DNA of 60,838 nt from an uncultured Clostridium sp. (GTDB taxonomy: Bacteria; Bacillota; Clostridia; Lachnospirales; Lachnospiraceae), in contig NZ_URHZ01000026.1 of the NCBI RefSeq assembly GCF_900547735.1, positions 1 to 60,838 of the forward strand, in the 5' to 3' direction. The position numbers and the translations under genes are program-made. Of the stretch, positions 7,191-15,791 are shown piece after piece (positions within the stretch are counted from its first letter, which is position 1; every line of letters begins with the position of its first letter). The notes beneath the pieces are model-generated. The model searched no databases. It was given only the letters and a program-made list of their open reading frames with translations, and was not told the DNA's origin.

Positions 7191-8612
7191 TTAATCCAGG
7201 AACGATACCGCTTTACACGGCGTACGGTAATTGGACGATGTAATCGTGATACCGGTCGCAGGAGTGCTGGAATGAATTACCTGGCCTCCGCCTATGTACA
7301 TGGCAACGTGGTTAATATAATTGCCGCTGGCATAGAACAGAAGATCTCCCGGCTGTACGCTGCCGACCGAAATCTCACGTCCTTTAGCCGCCTGATCCCT
7401 GGAGCTTCTTCCCGTTGTAATTCCAAAATGGGCGTATACTCCCTGTGTAAATCCGGAACAGTCCGCGCCGTTTGTCAGGCTGGTTCCTCCGTAAACGTAC
7501 GGGTTGCCCAGGAACTGTTTTGCATAAGCCACAACAGCAGACCTTGTCGCGGATGTGACCTCGCTTGAGCCTCCGCCAGGGCCTTTGGCTCCTGAATCCC
7601 CGCCTCCGGGACCTTTATTGTTTGCGGCCTTCGTCGTCTCAGGCGCCTTGGTTGGCGCTTTGGTTGTTTCCGGCGCCTTAGTCGGAGCGCTGTCCGGATT
7701 GGCCTCTATCGTTCCATTGTAAGATGTCTCAGGCGCTTTCGTTGTCGACGGTGCCTTAGTCGTCTGCTTCGCGGCTTCCGTTGTCTGCTTGGCAGCGTCC
7801 TTCTTGGCATCCTCCATTTTCTTTATCGCGTCCTCCGCATCTTTCTTAAGCTTTGCGGCCTCGGCTGCCTTCTGCTGTTCTTCCTGGGTGGAGACTGCCT
7901 GGTTAAATTCTACCTTCACATCGATATAATCTTTAAACACATAGCCAACCAGGTCGTTATCAACGGATATCTTATAAAAATCTCCCTCTTCCCCGATTAC
8001 TACGTATTCCGCATCCGGTGAAAGCAGATCAAGCGTCCTGCTGTCCAGGCCGGGCTTCTCGCGCAGCCTCAGAGTACCGGTGCTGGCAACGCGGGCCTTC
8101 TGCGTTCCCACCTGCCTGGCAATCGACTCCGCCTCCGAACCCGTTATAAAATACTGTGACTTAATATATCCTTTTACGCTGCCCGACTGGATCTGATACC
8201 ACTTTCCGCCTTCTCCATCTACTGTGGAAAGAATCGTGGCGGCACAGTTATTGTAGATTTTTCCCACCACAGCGCTTGTCGTGTTGGCCTCCGCCCTCAC
8301 ATTGACATAATTGCTGACGCGGGAAATAGCCACATTATCATATGCTGATTTTGATGTGGCTTTTACGACCGGTACCTCTCCGTCACGGGACGATGTGGCT
8401 GCCTGGGCCAGTTTCTCATCCGAAGAGAAGGCCTGAGCCAGCTCCTCCTCCGGGTTCAGGCTTCCGGCATAGTAATTATTAATCGCTACCGACGCGCCCG
8501 CCACCGGGGAATCCGTCTCAAGATTCATTGCAGCTTCCGATGAAAACGCCATCCCGCTTGCAAAAAGCAGGCAGGCGGACGACATCATCAGTATCTTCAA
8601 ACCCTTTTTCAT
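7191..8612 (-). CDS. Secreted SH3-domain NlpC/P60 peptidoglycan hydrolase
   Basis: A 473-residue exported endopeptidase that probably cleaves peptide stems of peptidoglycan. Domains in order: signal peptide (about 1-27, ending near SSEAA), two bacterial SH3 domains (about 92-157 and 168-231), a short Lys/Glu/Ala-rich coiled segment (240-280), a Thr/Pro/Lys linker with repeated TKAPET units (about 282-335), a Gly-rich stretch, and a C-terminal NlpC/P60 domain (about 355-473). The catalytic set is visible as Cys385 (ADCSG), His435 (NHVAMY) and His447 (VIHSS). The architecture resembles other clostridial cell-wall hydrolases. The gene follows trxB by only 13 bases and ends at a strong terminator, so the two form an operon. 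Confidence 0.93.
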   Translation of the reverse strand: MKKGLKILMMSSACLLFASGMAFSSEAAMNLETDSPVAGASVAINNYYAGSLNPEEELAQAFSSDEKLAQAATSSRDGEVPVVKATSKSAYDNVAISRVSNYVNVRAEANTTSAVVGKIYNNCAATILSTVDGEGGKWYQIQSGSVKGYIKSQYFITGSEAESIARQVGTQKARVASTGTLRLREKPGLDSRTLDLLSPDAEYVVIGEEGDFYKISVDNDLVGYVFKDYIDVKVEFNQAVSTQEEQQKAAEAAKLKKDAEDAIKKMEDAKKDAAKQTTEAAKQTTKAPSTTKAPETSYNGTIEANPDSAPTKAPETTKAPTKAPETTKAANNKGPGGGDSGAKGPGGGSSEVTSATRSAVVAYAKQFLGNPYVYGGTSLTNGADCSGFTQGVYAHFGITTGRSSRDQAAKGREISVGSVQPGDLLFYASGNYINHVAMYIGGGQVIHSSTPATGITITSSNYRTPCKAVSFLD

Positions 8613-8625
8613 GTGAAACTTCCCC

Positions 8626-9546
8626 CTAAATCATGGTAAGATAACTCTGGGCGCTGGTAATGCAGTTCGCTCCGTCAGCAGCTGCCGTTATAACCTGTCT
8701 GAGTGCTTTCGTCCTCACATCCCCGGCGGCATATACGCCGTCCACCGATGTCTTTCCGTCCTCACCGGCTACAATATATCCGTGCTGGTCCATCTCTATC
8801 TGACCGGAATACTGCCCGCTGTCAGGCTCAATCCCCACGGCTATAAACACGCCGTCCACCTTCAGTCCGCTCTTCTCTCCGGTCTTTTTATTCCTAAGCA
8901 TTAATGACTCTACTTTGTCTTCTCCTTCTATCTCATCCACTACCGTATCCCAGATAACTTCCACATTATCTAAGGACAGCAGGCGGTTCTGCAGGCTCTT
9001 GGCGCCTCTCAGCTCGTCCCTTCTGTGGATCAGGTATACCTTGCTGCACATCCTGGCAAGGAATATGGCATCCTCTATCGCCACATCGCCTCCGCCGATG
9101 ACCGCCGTTACTTTATTCTTAAAGAACGCTCCATCACATGTTGCACAGTAGGAAACCCCGGCTCCCGTCAGGATTTCTTCGCCCTTCGCCCCCAGTTTTC
9201 TGTGGTGGGCGCCCGTGGCAATGATCACTGTCTTTGCAAGATACGTGTCATTCTCGCAGACAATCTTCTTCACGTCTCCGCCCAGCTCGGCCGCCATAAC
9301 GGTGTCCTCTTTGAATTCGGCTCCCAGCTTGTCCGCATGTTCCCTCAGCTTCATTCCAAGGTCAAAACCGGAAATTCCCGGAAGTCCGGGATAATTGTCT
9401 ACTTCGTATGTGTTGAGGATCTGTCCTCCGCTCATCATATTCCTCTCGATCACCACCGTGTCGAGCTCCGCCCTCTGCGCATAAACAGCGGCGCTTAATC
9501 CTGCCGGTCCTGAACCGATAATGATCAAATCATGGATTTTATCCAT
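8626..9546 (-). CDS. trxB: Thioredoxin reductase
   Basis: A 306-residue NADPH-dependent flavoenzyme that reduces thioredoxin in the cytoplasm. The FAD motif GSGPAGLSAAVYA is near the N-terminus. The redox-active pair is CATCDG, the NADPH-binding GGGDVAIEDA comes next, and the C-terminal FAD motif is GVYAAGDVR. The NADPH motif carries Val-Ala where GGGDSA is commoner, a minor change. I place the start at the ATG at 9544-9546 (MDKIHDLIIIG) because GGAGG precedes it. The 18 codons upstream overlap a clear promoter whose -10 box is at 9572-9577. No thioredoxin gene lies in the window. The gene is first in an operon with the NlpC/P60 hydrolase. Confidence 0.95.
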   Translation of the reverse strand: MDKIHDLIIIGSGPAGLSAAVYAQRAELDTVVIERNMMSGGQILNTYEVDNYPGLPGISGFDLGMKLREHADKLGAEFKEDTVMAAELGGDVKKIVCENDTYLAKTVIIATGAHHRKLGAKGEEILTGAGVSYCATCDGAFFKNKVTAVIGGGDVAIEDAIFLARMCSKVYLIHRRDELRGAKSLQNRLLSLDNVEVIWDTVVDEIEGEDKVESLMLRNKKTGEKSGLKVDGVFIAVGIEPDSGQYSGQIEMDQHGYIVAGEDGKTSVDGVYAAGDVRTKALRQVITAAADGANCITSAQSYLTMI

Positions 9547-9571
9547 CTGACCGTCCTCCATTCGTCCTGAT

Positions 9572-9600
9572 ATTTTAGTCTGATTTACTGTTTTGTTCAA
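9572..9600 (-). promoter_or_regulatory. Sigma-A promoter of the trxB-nlpC operon
   Basis: On the minus strand: TTGAAC (9600-9595), 17-bp spacer, TAAAAT (9577-9572). It decides the trxB start, since the longer frame would begin inside it. Confidence 0.75.
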
Positions 9601-9821
9601 TTAAAATATTGAATTTCTGCCGTATATTTTCTGGATTTTATCTGATAGCCAGGTGTATCCGGTCGGTTTACCCTGATTTTTTTACGTATTCCGTGCTGCT
9701 CTTATCATCCGTTTTCAGCCATTTTAGGATAAATTAGGATTGGCTTTTAAGGTTACTTTTAAGTATACCACATCTTTCCAGTGCGGAACAGATATTTTAT
9801 ATGGAAACTTCTTACATTTTT

Positions 9822-9899
9822 GGGTTGCGGCGCGAAACGGTGTTTTTGCCTTTTCTGTGCACTGCGCAGCGTGTTACCGGGCACGGAGAGAACAGTAAC
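9822..9899. repeat. Dispersed intergenic repeat element, copy at trxB-SDR
   Basis: Bases 9822-9884 align with 54631-54695 over about 63 positions with clear similarity (shared TGCGGCGCGA, TTTCTGTGCA and others). The terminal 27 bases (9873-9899) begin GTTAC, end GTAAC and match 38135-38161 at 23 of 27 positions. The function is unknown. Confidence 0.65.
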
Positions 9900-10048
9900 G
9901 GGACGTTTTCATTCCTCAGCTCCCCTTCTGTTTTTATCATGACTTTTTCCCCAATCCGTGATAAAATAACCTTATCCCCAATGAGGAACTTACTGATACG
10001 ATTCACAGTGAATATCCCACAGGGTATTCTGTCAAAGGAGTTGATTTT

Positions 10049-10780
10049 ATGCCAAGAAAAACTGTACTTGTCACTGGCGCTTCCCGCGGAATCGGAAAGG
10101 CCATAGCGATAAAATATGCCAAAAAGGGCTACAATGTGGTCATCACCTGCGTTCACCGGCGTGAACAGCTTCTGCAGACCGAGATGGAGATTGAGGATTA
10201 TAATGTGGAATGCCTGACCTGGGTAGGGGATGCCGGGGACTACGGCTCCTGCGAAGAGCTGTTCCAGAAAATCAAAAAGCAGTTCGGGACCCTGGACGTC
10301 CTTGTCAATAACGCCGGCGTCTCCTATATCGGTCTGCTTCAGGACATGAAGCCGGAGGACTGGGACCTCATCGTCCGCACCAACCTGACCTCGGTATTTA
10401 ACTGCTGCCGTCTGGCCGTACCCATGATGATTCAGAAACAGCAGGGCAAGATCGTCAACATCTCTTCCGTCTGGGGCGTCAGCGGCGCTTCCTGTGAAGT
10501 TGCCTATTCCGCCACCAAGGGCGGAGTCAACGCGTTTACAAAAGCGCTGGCCAAAGAACTGGCTCCCAGCAACATTCAGGTTAATGCCATCGCCTGCGGC
10601 GCCATCGACACGGAGATGAACCATTTCCTGCACAGGGAAGACCTGCTGAACCTGATCGATGAGATACCGGCCGGACGCCTCGGCAAAGCGGAGGAGGTAG
10701 CGGATCTGGCTTACCATCTTGGGTATAAGGAGTCTTATTTAACCGGACAGATTATCGGGCTGGACGGCGGATGGATTTAA
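10049..10780 (+). CDS. Short-chain dehydrogenase/reductase (3-oxoacyl-ACP reductase-like)
   Basis: A 243-residue NAD(P)-dependent oxidoreductase of the classical SDR family. The Rossmann motif TGASRGIGKAIA (residues 7-18), NNAG at about 90, catalytic Ser in NISSVWG and the YSATK tetrad segment are present, with a C-terminal GQIIGLDGGW. Length and motifs match FabG-like enzymes. No fatty-acid synthesis gene is adjacent and the gene stands alone between trxB and a LysR regulator. It may therefore be a catabolic or detoxifying reductase rather than true FabG. The ATG follows AAAGGAG. The NAD(P) preference cannot be settled by eye. Confidence 0.88.
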   Translation: MPRKTVLVTGASRGIGKAIAIKYAKKGYNVVITCVHRREQLLQTEMEIEDYNVECLTWVGDAGDYGSCEELFQKIKKQFGTLDVLVNNAGVSYIGLLQDMKPEDWDLIVRTNLTSVFNCCRLAVPMMIQKQQGKIVNISSVWGVSGASCEVAYSATKGGVNAFTKALAKELAPSNIQVNAIACGAIDTEMNHFLHREDLLNLIDEIPAGRLGKAEEVADLAYHLGYKESYLTGQIIGLDGGWI

Positions 10781-10894
10781 TCTTCGGAGGTTATTATTTG
10801 CGGCGCCATTCTCCCGAACGTTAAACCAACTATATCAATCATTTATAATTCTATTTTATTTTGTTTAATTTTTCATGCCGGGAGGGTAGTCCGT

Positions 10895-11812
10895 ATGGAT
10901 TTGAAAGAACAAAAGTATGTATGTACGCTGGCCGAATGTCAAAATCTGACCAGGGCCGCCGAACGTCTCTATATTTCCCAGCCTGCCCTCAGCATATTTA
11001 TCAGCAAACTGGAGAACAGTATGGGCATCCCGTTATTTACCAGGAAAAACGGGAAATTCATCCTTACCTATGCAGGGGAATGCTATGTGGAAGAAGCCCG
11101 CAAAATGCTGGAACTCGAGCGTTCCCTCAGGAAGAAGCTGGATAAGATAACGAGTGAACAGTCCGGCCGTATCCGCATCGGTTCGTCCGTGCGCAGAAGT
11201 CCATGGCTGCTTCCTCCGGTAATTGCAAAGTTTGAAAAGGAATGGCCCGACGTTGAAGTAATTCTGAAGGAAGGCACCATATCAGATTTAAACGAACTGC
11301 TCGATAATTTTGAGCTGGATTTGGTAGTCCTTAATCTGCCGGACTTAAAAGATGATATGGATTACCAGGTGCTGTTTCGCGATGAGTTTCTGCTGGCGGT
11401 TCCCCAGTTTCACCCAATCAACGAGAAGTCGGAATATGTTCCCGGCTCCGCCTACAGAAAGATTGATCCAAAATACTTAAACGGTGAGTCGCTGTTTTTA
11501 CATGCCTCATGGTCCAGCAGCCGCCAGATCGAGGACCGTATTCTGGAGAAACATCATGTGAAACCCGGAAGAATCCGTGTCATACGCGGTACGGAAACCT
11601 CTTTTCAGATGATAGCGGAAGGCCTTGGAATCGGCTTTATCAGGGAGAGTTACGCCATCAATTTGAAATACAGAAAAACGGTCAATTATTACTGTATTGA
11701 CTCTGATGACCACCCGATTGATGTTGTGGCCTGTTACCGAAGCGGCGTTCCCCTTCCTGCGTATATGAAGCGGATGCTGGAGCTGCTGGAAGAACACGGG
11801 CGGAATATGTAA
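10895..11812 (+). CDS. LysR family transcriptional regulator
   Basis: A 305-residue regulator with an N-terminal winged HTH (about residues 1-60; LTRAAERLYISQPALSIFI includes the recognition helix) and a C-terminal periplasmic-binding-like effector domain. The start is preceded by GGGAGGGTAGTCCGT. It reads in the same direction as the M20 amidohydrolase and YfcC-type transporter genes that follow after a 245-base gap. Those genes are plausible targets, although LysR regulators more often face their targets divergently. The SDR gene upstream reads in the same direction too. The effector is unknown. Confidence 0.9.
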   Translation: MDLKEQKYVCTLAECQNLTRAAERLYISQPALSIFISKLENSMGIPLFTRKNGKFILTYAGECYVEEARKMLELERSLRKKLDKITSEQSGRIRIGSSVRRSPWLLPPVIAKFEKEWPDVEVILKEGTISDLNELLDNFELDLVVLNLPDLKDDMDYQVLFRDEFLLAVPQFHPINEKSEYVPGSAYRKIDPKYLNGESLFLHASWSSSRQIEDRILEKHHVKPGRIRVIRGTETSFQMIAEGLGIGFIRESYAINLKYRKTVNYYCIDSDDHPIDVVACYRSGVPLPAYMKRMLELLEEHGRNM

Positions 11813-11816
11813 CCCG

Positions 11817-11953
11817 TTGTAACAGTTCAGACAGCATGAACTGTTACGGCATTCGGCTAATAAAATCGCTGCGCGATGAGCCGAATGCTTGCTGCCACTA
11901 CCTTTTTGTACGGTCAGCGCAGTAAATGTGCAGACCTATCTGAACTGTTACAA
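11817..11953. repeat. 137-bp composite palindromic element
   Basis: The ends are 15-nt perfect inverted repeats, TTGTAACAGTTCAGA (11817-11831) and its complement (11939-11953). Inside are two further stems. GTAACAGTTCA/TGAACTGTTAC spans 11819-11847, and GCATTCGGCT/AGCCGAATGC spans 11849-11888. The layout resembles a non-coding miniature inverted-repeat element and shares the GTAAC/TGAAC core with other intergenic copies in the window. Confidence 0.7.
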
Positions 11954-12009
11954 CCCGTTACTATTAATGTCATTTATAAAGATAATAAAATATATAAAGT
12001 TCACACGTG

Positions 12010-12049
12010 CCTCCGTTTCAGATATAGTTATCATATCAAAAAACGGAGG
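12010..12049 (+). promoter_or_regulatory. Hairpin masking the ribosome site of the M20 gene
   Basis: CCTCCGTTT (12010-12018) is perfectly complementary to AAACGGAGG (12041-12049), whose GGAGG is the Shine-Dalgarno of the ATG at 12057. A second inner stem, GATAT/ATATC (12021-12025 and 12033-12037), extends it, and G-U pairs lengthen the base. In RNA this would occlude ribosome binding. The following TATTTTTAT also allows a weak terminator reading. Confidence 0.65.
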
Positions 12050-12056
12050 TATTTTT

Positions 12057-13244
12057 ATGGATTCCAAAATTCTTTATCAGTACATTGACAGTATTTCTCC
12101 CGAACTTCTGGCAATGTCCGATCGCATTTTTGATCATCCGGAAGAGGGGTTAAAAGAGTATTATGCAAAAGAGCAGTTGACAGGCTGGCTTGAAAAAGTG
12201 GGATTTACCGTAGAATCCGGCGTTGCCGGCGTAGAAACCGCCTTCCGCGCCGTCTGGGAAAATGGGAAAGGCGGCCCTAACATCGGACTTCTGTGCGAAT
12301 ATGACGCCCTTCCCGGTCTGGGACATGCCTGCGGCCATCATATGCAGGGACCGTGCATCCTCGCAGCCGCCGCGGCTGTCCGGAACGCAGCCGGAAATAT
12401 GCCGTTCACCCTCACCGTCTACGGCACTCCCGCGGAGGAAAGCGTCAGCGGCAAGATTATGATGATAAAAAACGGCTGCACCTTTGAGGAACTGGATGTG
12501 GCTCTTATGATGCATGCCGCCGGCGCTACTCAGGTCGATGTCAAGTCTATGGCCAATACGAAATTCAGCGTCACCTTCCACGGTGTGAGTTCTCATGCAG
12601 CCATACGCCCAGAAAAAGGCCGAAGCGCCCTGGACGCTCTTCTCCTGGCTTTCCAGGGTGTAGAATTTCTCCGGGAACATGTTTTAGAAGACACCCGTAT
12701 TCATTACACCGTAACCGACTGCGGCGGCACGCCTGCCAACGTCGTTCCCGCCCGGGCCACCGGCAGTTTCTATGTGCGTTCCTACAACAGAACGTATCTG
12801 GACACTGTAATTGAACGTTTTAAAAAGGTCATCGCCGGAGCGGCAATGATGACGGAAACAGAAGTTGACATAAAAGAAGAAAAGAGTGTGGATAATAAGA
12901 TACCGGTACTCTCCCTTAACAAGCTTGTAATCGATAATGCGGTAAAGTCGGGCGCTCCAAACATAGGCCCCTCCCGCGAAAAGACCGGCTCAACCGATTT
13001 CGGCAATGTCATGCACCGGGTTCCCGGGACCTGTATCCGCGTCGCATTTGTAGACAGCAGCGCTGCGGCCCACTCCACCGAATATCTGGAAGCAGGGAAA
13101 ACCAAAGAAGCACACGACGCCGTCATTTACGGCGCCCGGATCCTTGCCATGACGGCCATGGACTTAATAGAAAATCCACAGCTTTTGTCTGAAATAAAAG
13201 AAGAGTTTACCGTAAACCGCAATAACGAATCCGTTTGTCTGTAA
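12057..13244 (+). CDS. M20 family amidohydrolase (AbgB / PM20D2-like)
   Basis: A 395-residue metal-dependent amidohydrolase. The family motif CEYDALPGLGHACGHH carries the metal-binding Cys/His residues. The catalytic Glu pair is in GTPAEES, and a dimerisation domain is inserted in the middle (about residues 180-290, VSSHAAIRPEKGRSALDAL). This branch includes p-aminobenzoyl-glutamate hydrolase subunit B and PM20D2 dipeptidases, which cut N-acyl or peptide bonds to small carboxylates. I chose the ATG at 12057, preceded by GGAGG. The longer frame runs through the hairpin and the palindromic element. It is followed after 17 bases by a transporter, suggesting import of an amide-linked substrate and its cleavage inside the cell. 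Confidence 0.88.
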   Translation: MDSKILYQYIDSISPELLAMSDRIFDHPEEGLKEYYAKEQLTGWLEKVGFTVESGVAGVETAFRAVWENGKGGPNIGLLCEYDALPGLGHACGHHMQGPCILAAAAAVRNAAGNMPFTLTVYGTPAEESVSGKIMMIKNGCTFEELDVALMMHAAGATQVDVKSMANTKFSVTFHGVSSHAAIRPEKGRSALDALLLAFQGVEFLREHVLEDTRIHYTVTDCGGTPANVVPARATGSFYVRSYNRTYLDTVIERFKKVIAGAAMMTETEVDIKEEKSVDNKIPVLSLNKLVIDNAVKSGAPNIGPSREKTGSTDFGNVMHRVPGTCIRVAFVDSSAAAHSTEYLEAGKTKEAHDAVIYGARILAMTAMDLIENPQLLSEIKEEFTVNRNNESVCL

Positions 13245-13261
13245 AAGGGAGGTAGGTAGAA

Positions 13262-14638
13262 ATGGAAAAGAAAAAGTTTAAAATGCCCCACTCATATGTC
13301 ATTATTTTTTTACTGCTGATTGCCGTGTCAATCATGACTTATCTGATACCTGCCAATGAATATGACCGTATCGAAACAGCCTCCGGCAATACAACGGTTG
13401 TCGTAGAATCTTATCATGCTGTTGAAGGTTCTCCTGTTCCCATCTGGGAGATTCCCAACTATATCATGAAAGGGCTCAGCAAACAGGCCGATATCATTTT
13501 CCCGCTCCTGGTCATTGCCGGCGCTCTGGAGGTCATATTGGCCACCGGAATGTTTCATGCCTATTGCGGTAAAATGGCTATGAAATGCAAGGGAAAGGAG
13601 AAAATATTCATTCCTGCCATCCTGCTCATTTTTGCAGTGATCGGCATTACCCAGTCAACCAATAAGTTCATCGGCTTCGCCCCTCTCGGCGTCATGCTGG
13701 CTGCGACCCTGGGCTATGACGCCATTGTAGGAGTCGCGATTGTCCTTCTGGGCGTCGGGATCGGATTTTCTACCGGTATTCTTGCACCGACCACCGCTGT
13801 TGCCCAGGATATTGCAGAACTTACCGCCTACTCCGGCTTGTGGCTGCGTGTCGTCAGCTTTGTGCTCTTCTATATTGTTACGGCGCTCTATATTATCCGT
13901 TACGGTGAAAAATGCAAGAAAGATCCTGCCAAAAGTGTTCTGTACGGAGTAGAAGGGGTTAAAAATTTTGATATTGGCGATTCTCAGACGAAAATTGAAA
14001 AACGCCATCCGCTTGTACTTGCCGTATTTCTTGTTTCCTTCGGCGTTTTGATGTACGGCTGCATCAACCGCGGCTGGGGACTGGTGGAAACCGCCGTCTG
14101 TCTGTTCTGGATGGCATTTATCGGGGGCCTTGTTTACGGCTATAATCCCAGCACGATTGCAACGCATTTTGTAAAGGGCGCTAAGAATATGACTTCCGCT
14201 GCCCTGATCGTAGGTCTGGGGGCCACAGTTGCCATTATACTTTCCTCCGCCAATGTCCTGGATTCCGTTGTACACGGCCTGGCCTCCATGCTGGCCCTGT
14301 TCCCCAATTTTCTCAAAGCTCCCGTGATGCTGGTAATGAACGTGATCGTCAACGGCTTCGTCACCTCAGGGACAGGACAGGCTGCCGTTGTTATGCCTGT
14401 AATGGTTCCGCTGGCCGACGTTTCCGGAATCACCCGCCAGACGGCGGTCCTTGCCTACAAATTCGGAGACGGCTTCTGTAACTATATCCTGCCCCATGCA
14501 TCCGCCCTGATGGGATTCCTGGGCGCTACCGGCATCGGGTATGATATCTGGATGAAATTTATGGGTAAACTTTTCGCTCTGTGGATGACCCTTGGGTCTG
14601 CAATCCTGATTCTGGCTTATGTAGTACAGTATCAGTAG
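13262..14638 (+). CDS. YfcC-type (C4-dicarboxylate-carrier-like) membrane transporter
   Basis: A 458-residue inner-membrane protein with about 11-12 hydrophobic segments. It resembles the YfcC/arginine-ornithine-antiporter-like group of the DcuC/ion-transporter superfamily: PHSYVIIFLLLIAV and YLIPANEY at the start, ITQSTNKFIGFAPLGVMLAATLGYD in the middle, and FVTSGTGQAAVVMPVMVPLAD in the second half. Substrates of this family are mostly unproven carboxylates, amino acids or peptides. The start has GGGAGGTAGGTAGAA upstream. It is paired with the M20 amidohydrolase, like AbgT with AbgAB, so the likely cargo is that enzyme's substrate. The gene ends at a strong bidirectional terminator. Confidence 0.82.
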   Translation: MEKKKFKMPHSYVIIFLLLIAVSIMTYLIPANEYDRIETASGNTTVVVESYHAVEGSPVPIWEIPNYIMKGLSKQADIIFPLLVIAGALEVILATGMFHAYCGKMAMKCKGKEKIFIPAILLIFAVIGITQSTNKFIGFAPLGVMLAATLGYDAIVGVAIVLLGVGIGFSTGILAPTTAVAQDIAELTAYSGLWLRVVSFVLFYIVTALYIIRYGEKCKKDPAKSVLYGVEGVKNFDIGDSQTKIEKRHPLVLAVFLVSFGVLMYGCINRGWGLVETAVCLFWMAFIGGLVYGYNPSTIATHFVKGAKNMTSAALIVGLGATVAIILSSANVLDSVVHGLASMLALFPNFLKAPVMLVMNVIVNGFVTSGTGQAAVVMPVMVPLADVSGITRQTAVLAYKFGDGFCNYILPHASALMGFLGATGIGYDIWMKFMGKLFALWMTLGSAILILAYVVQYQ

Positions 14639-14640
14639 AA

Positions 14641-14702
14641 TCAATTAAAAAAGTACCGCAAACCCTGTTTTCACAAATGGTCTGCGGTACTTTTTTAATT
14701 GA
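14641..14702. terminator. Strong bidirectional terminator
   Basis: A perfect 20-bp stem, left arm 14641-14660 and right arm 14683-14702, carries the A-run on one side and the T-run on the other. It serves both the YfcC-type gene (plus) and the butyryl-CoA operon ending in etfA (minus). Confidence 0.92.
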
Positions 14703-14711
14703 ATCTGCTGA

Positions 14712-15764
14712 TTAGTTCTCTTTTGCAGCAGCTTTAGCTTCTTTGATCTTCTCTGTTAAGAAAGGAACAATCTTGTTCAGATCGCCTACTACGCCGTAGT
14801 CAGCTACATCGAAGATAGGAGCTGTCTCATCTTTGTTGATGGCAACAATGATGTCGGACTCTTCCATACCTGCAAGATGCTGAATAGCGCCGGAGATACC
14901 GATTGCAAAGTAAACGTTAGGACGAACTGTCTTACCTGTCTGGCCTACCTGTAAATCTTTAGGTTTCCAGCCTGCATCTACAACTGCACGGGAGCAGCTT
15001 ACTGTTCCGCCGATTGCTTCAGCAAGTTCTTCAAGGATCTTGAAGTTTTCCGGGCTGCCCATTCCACGTCCGCCGGATACGAGGATCTTAGCGTCCATGA
15101 TATCTACAGTATCGGATACAGCCTTAACGATGTCAAGGATTTCTACGTACTGGTTGTTTGGTGTAAATCCTGGGTTGAACTCTTCAACTACAGCTTTAGC
15201 GCCTTTTACCTTCGGAGCTTTCTTCATAACGCCTGGACGTACGGTTGCCATCTGAGGACGGAATTCCGGGCAGGCGATAGTAGCGATTGTGTTACCGCCG
15301 AATGCAGGACGTGTCATCAGTAACTGATTATGTTTTGTCTCTCTTCCAGGAATCGGGTTCATTGGGAAGTCACCGATATCAAGCTGTGTACAGTCAGCAG
15401 TTAAACCTGTATGGATTCTTGCGCAAACACGAGGACCAAGGTCACGGCCGATTGCTGTAGCACCAATTAAGAAGATTTCCGGTTTATATTTCTCGATTAC
15501 AGATGCAAGAGCGTGTGTGTATGGCTCAGTTCTGTACTCTTTTAACTCAGGATCGTCAACAACGATTACTTTGTCGGCGCCGTATTCAGCCAGCTGGTCT
15601 GCAAGGCCTTTTACATCGGAACCAACTAAAACAGCCGTTACTTCTGTGTTTAAGTCTTTTGCTAATTCTTTTCCTTTGCCAATCAGCTCGAATGCGATAC
15701 CGCCGATTACGTTATCAACCTGCTGTGCAAAGACAAATACTCCCTTATATGCTTCTAAGTTCAT
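14712..15764 (-). CDS. etfA: Electron transfer flavoprotein subunit alpha
   Basis: A 350-residue EtfA that binds FAD and passes electrons with EtfB to and from butyryl-CoA dehydrogenase in the cytoplasm. In clostridia the Bcd-EtfAB complex bifurcates electrons from NADH to crotonyl-CoA and ferredoxin. The C-terminal FAD-binding region is intact: VSGGRGMGSPENF, QVGQTGKTVRPNVYFAIGISGAIQH (in pieces) and INKDETAPIFDVADYGVVGDL. The GTG at 15776 is possible, but I prefer the ATG at 15762-15764 which begins MNLEAYKGVFVF, the usual family start. It is the last gene of the operon, 27 bases after etfB. Confidence 0.96.
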   Translation of the reverse strand: MNLEAYKGVFVFAQQVDNVIGGIAFELIGKGKELAKDLNTEVTAVLVGSDVKGLADQLAEYGADKVIVVDDPELKEYRTEPYTHALASVIEKYKPEIFLIGATAIGRDLGPRVCARIHTGLTADCTQLDIGDFPMNPIPGRETKHNQLLMTRPAFGGNTIATIACPEFRPQMATVRPGVMKKAPKVKGAKAVVEEFNPGFTPNNQYVEILDIVKAVSDTVDIMDAKILVSGGRGMGSPENFKILEELAEAIGGTVSCSRAVVDAGWKPKDLQVGQTGKTVRPNVYFAIGISGAIQHLAGMEESDIIVAINKDETAPIFDVADYGVVGDLNKIVPFLTEKIKEAKAAAKEN

Positions 15765-15791
15765 CTTATTCACCACTCTTTTCTTTGATTT

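Larger units (their letters stand above)
9547..10048. other. 502-base intergenic region between trxB and the SDR gene
   Basis: Apart from the trxB promoter it holds a dispersed repeat element (9822-9899) and a candidate promoter for the SDR gene: ATGACT (9939-9944), 17 bp, TAAAAT (9962-9967). I see no gene. The short open frames here lack a ribosome site and family resemblance. Confidence 0.6.

Noticed and set aside
9812..10717. A 301-codon open frame on the minus strand opposite the SDR gene
   Set aside because: It overlaps the whole SDR gene, which has intact catalytic motifs and a good ribosome site. The opposite frame shows no recognisable protein features.
14641..14702. Operator or mobile-element end
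   Set aside because: The perfect stem with A- and T-runs between convergent genes is best explained as a bidirectional terminator.
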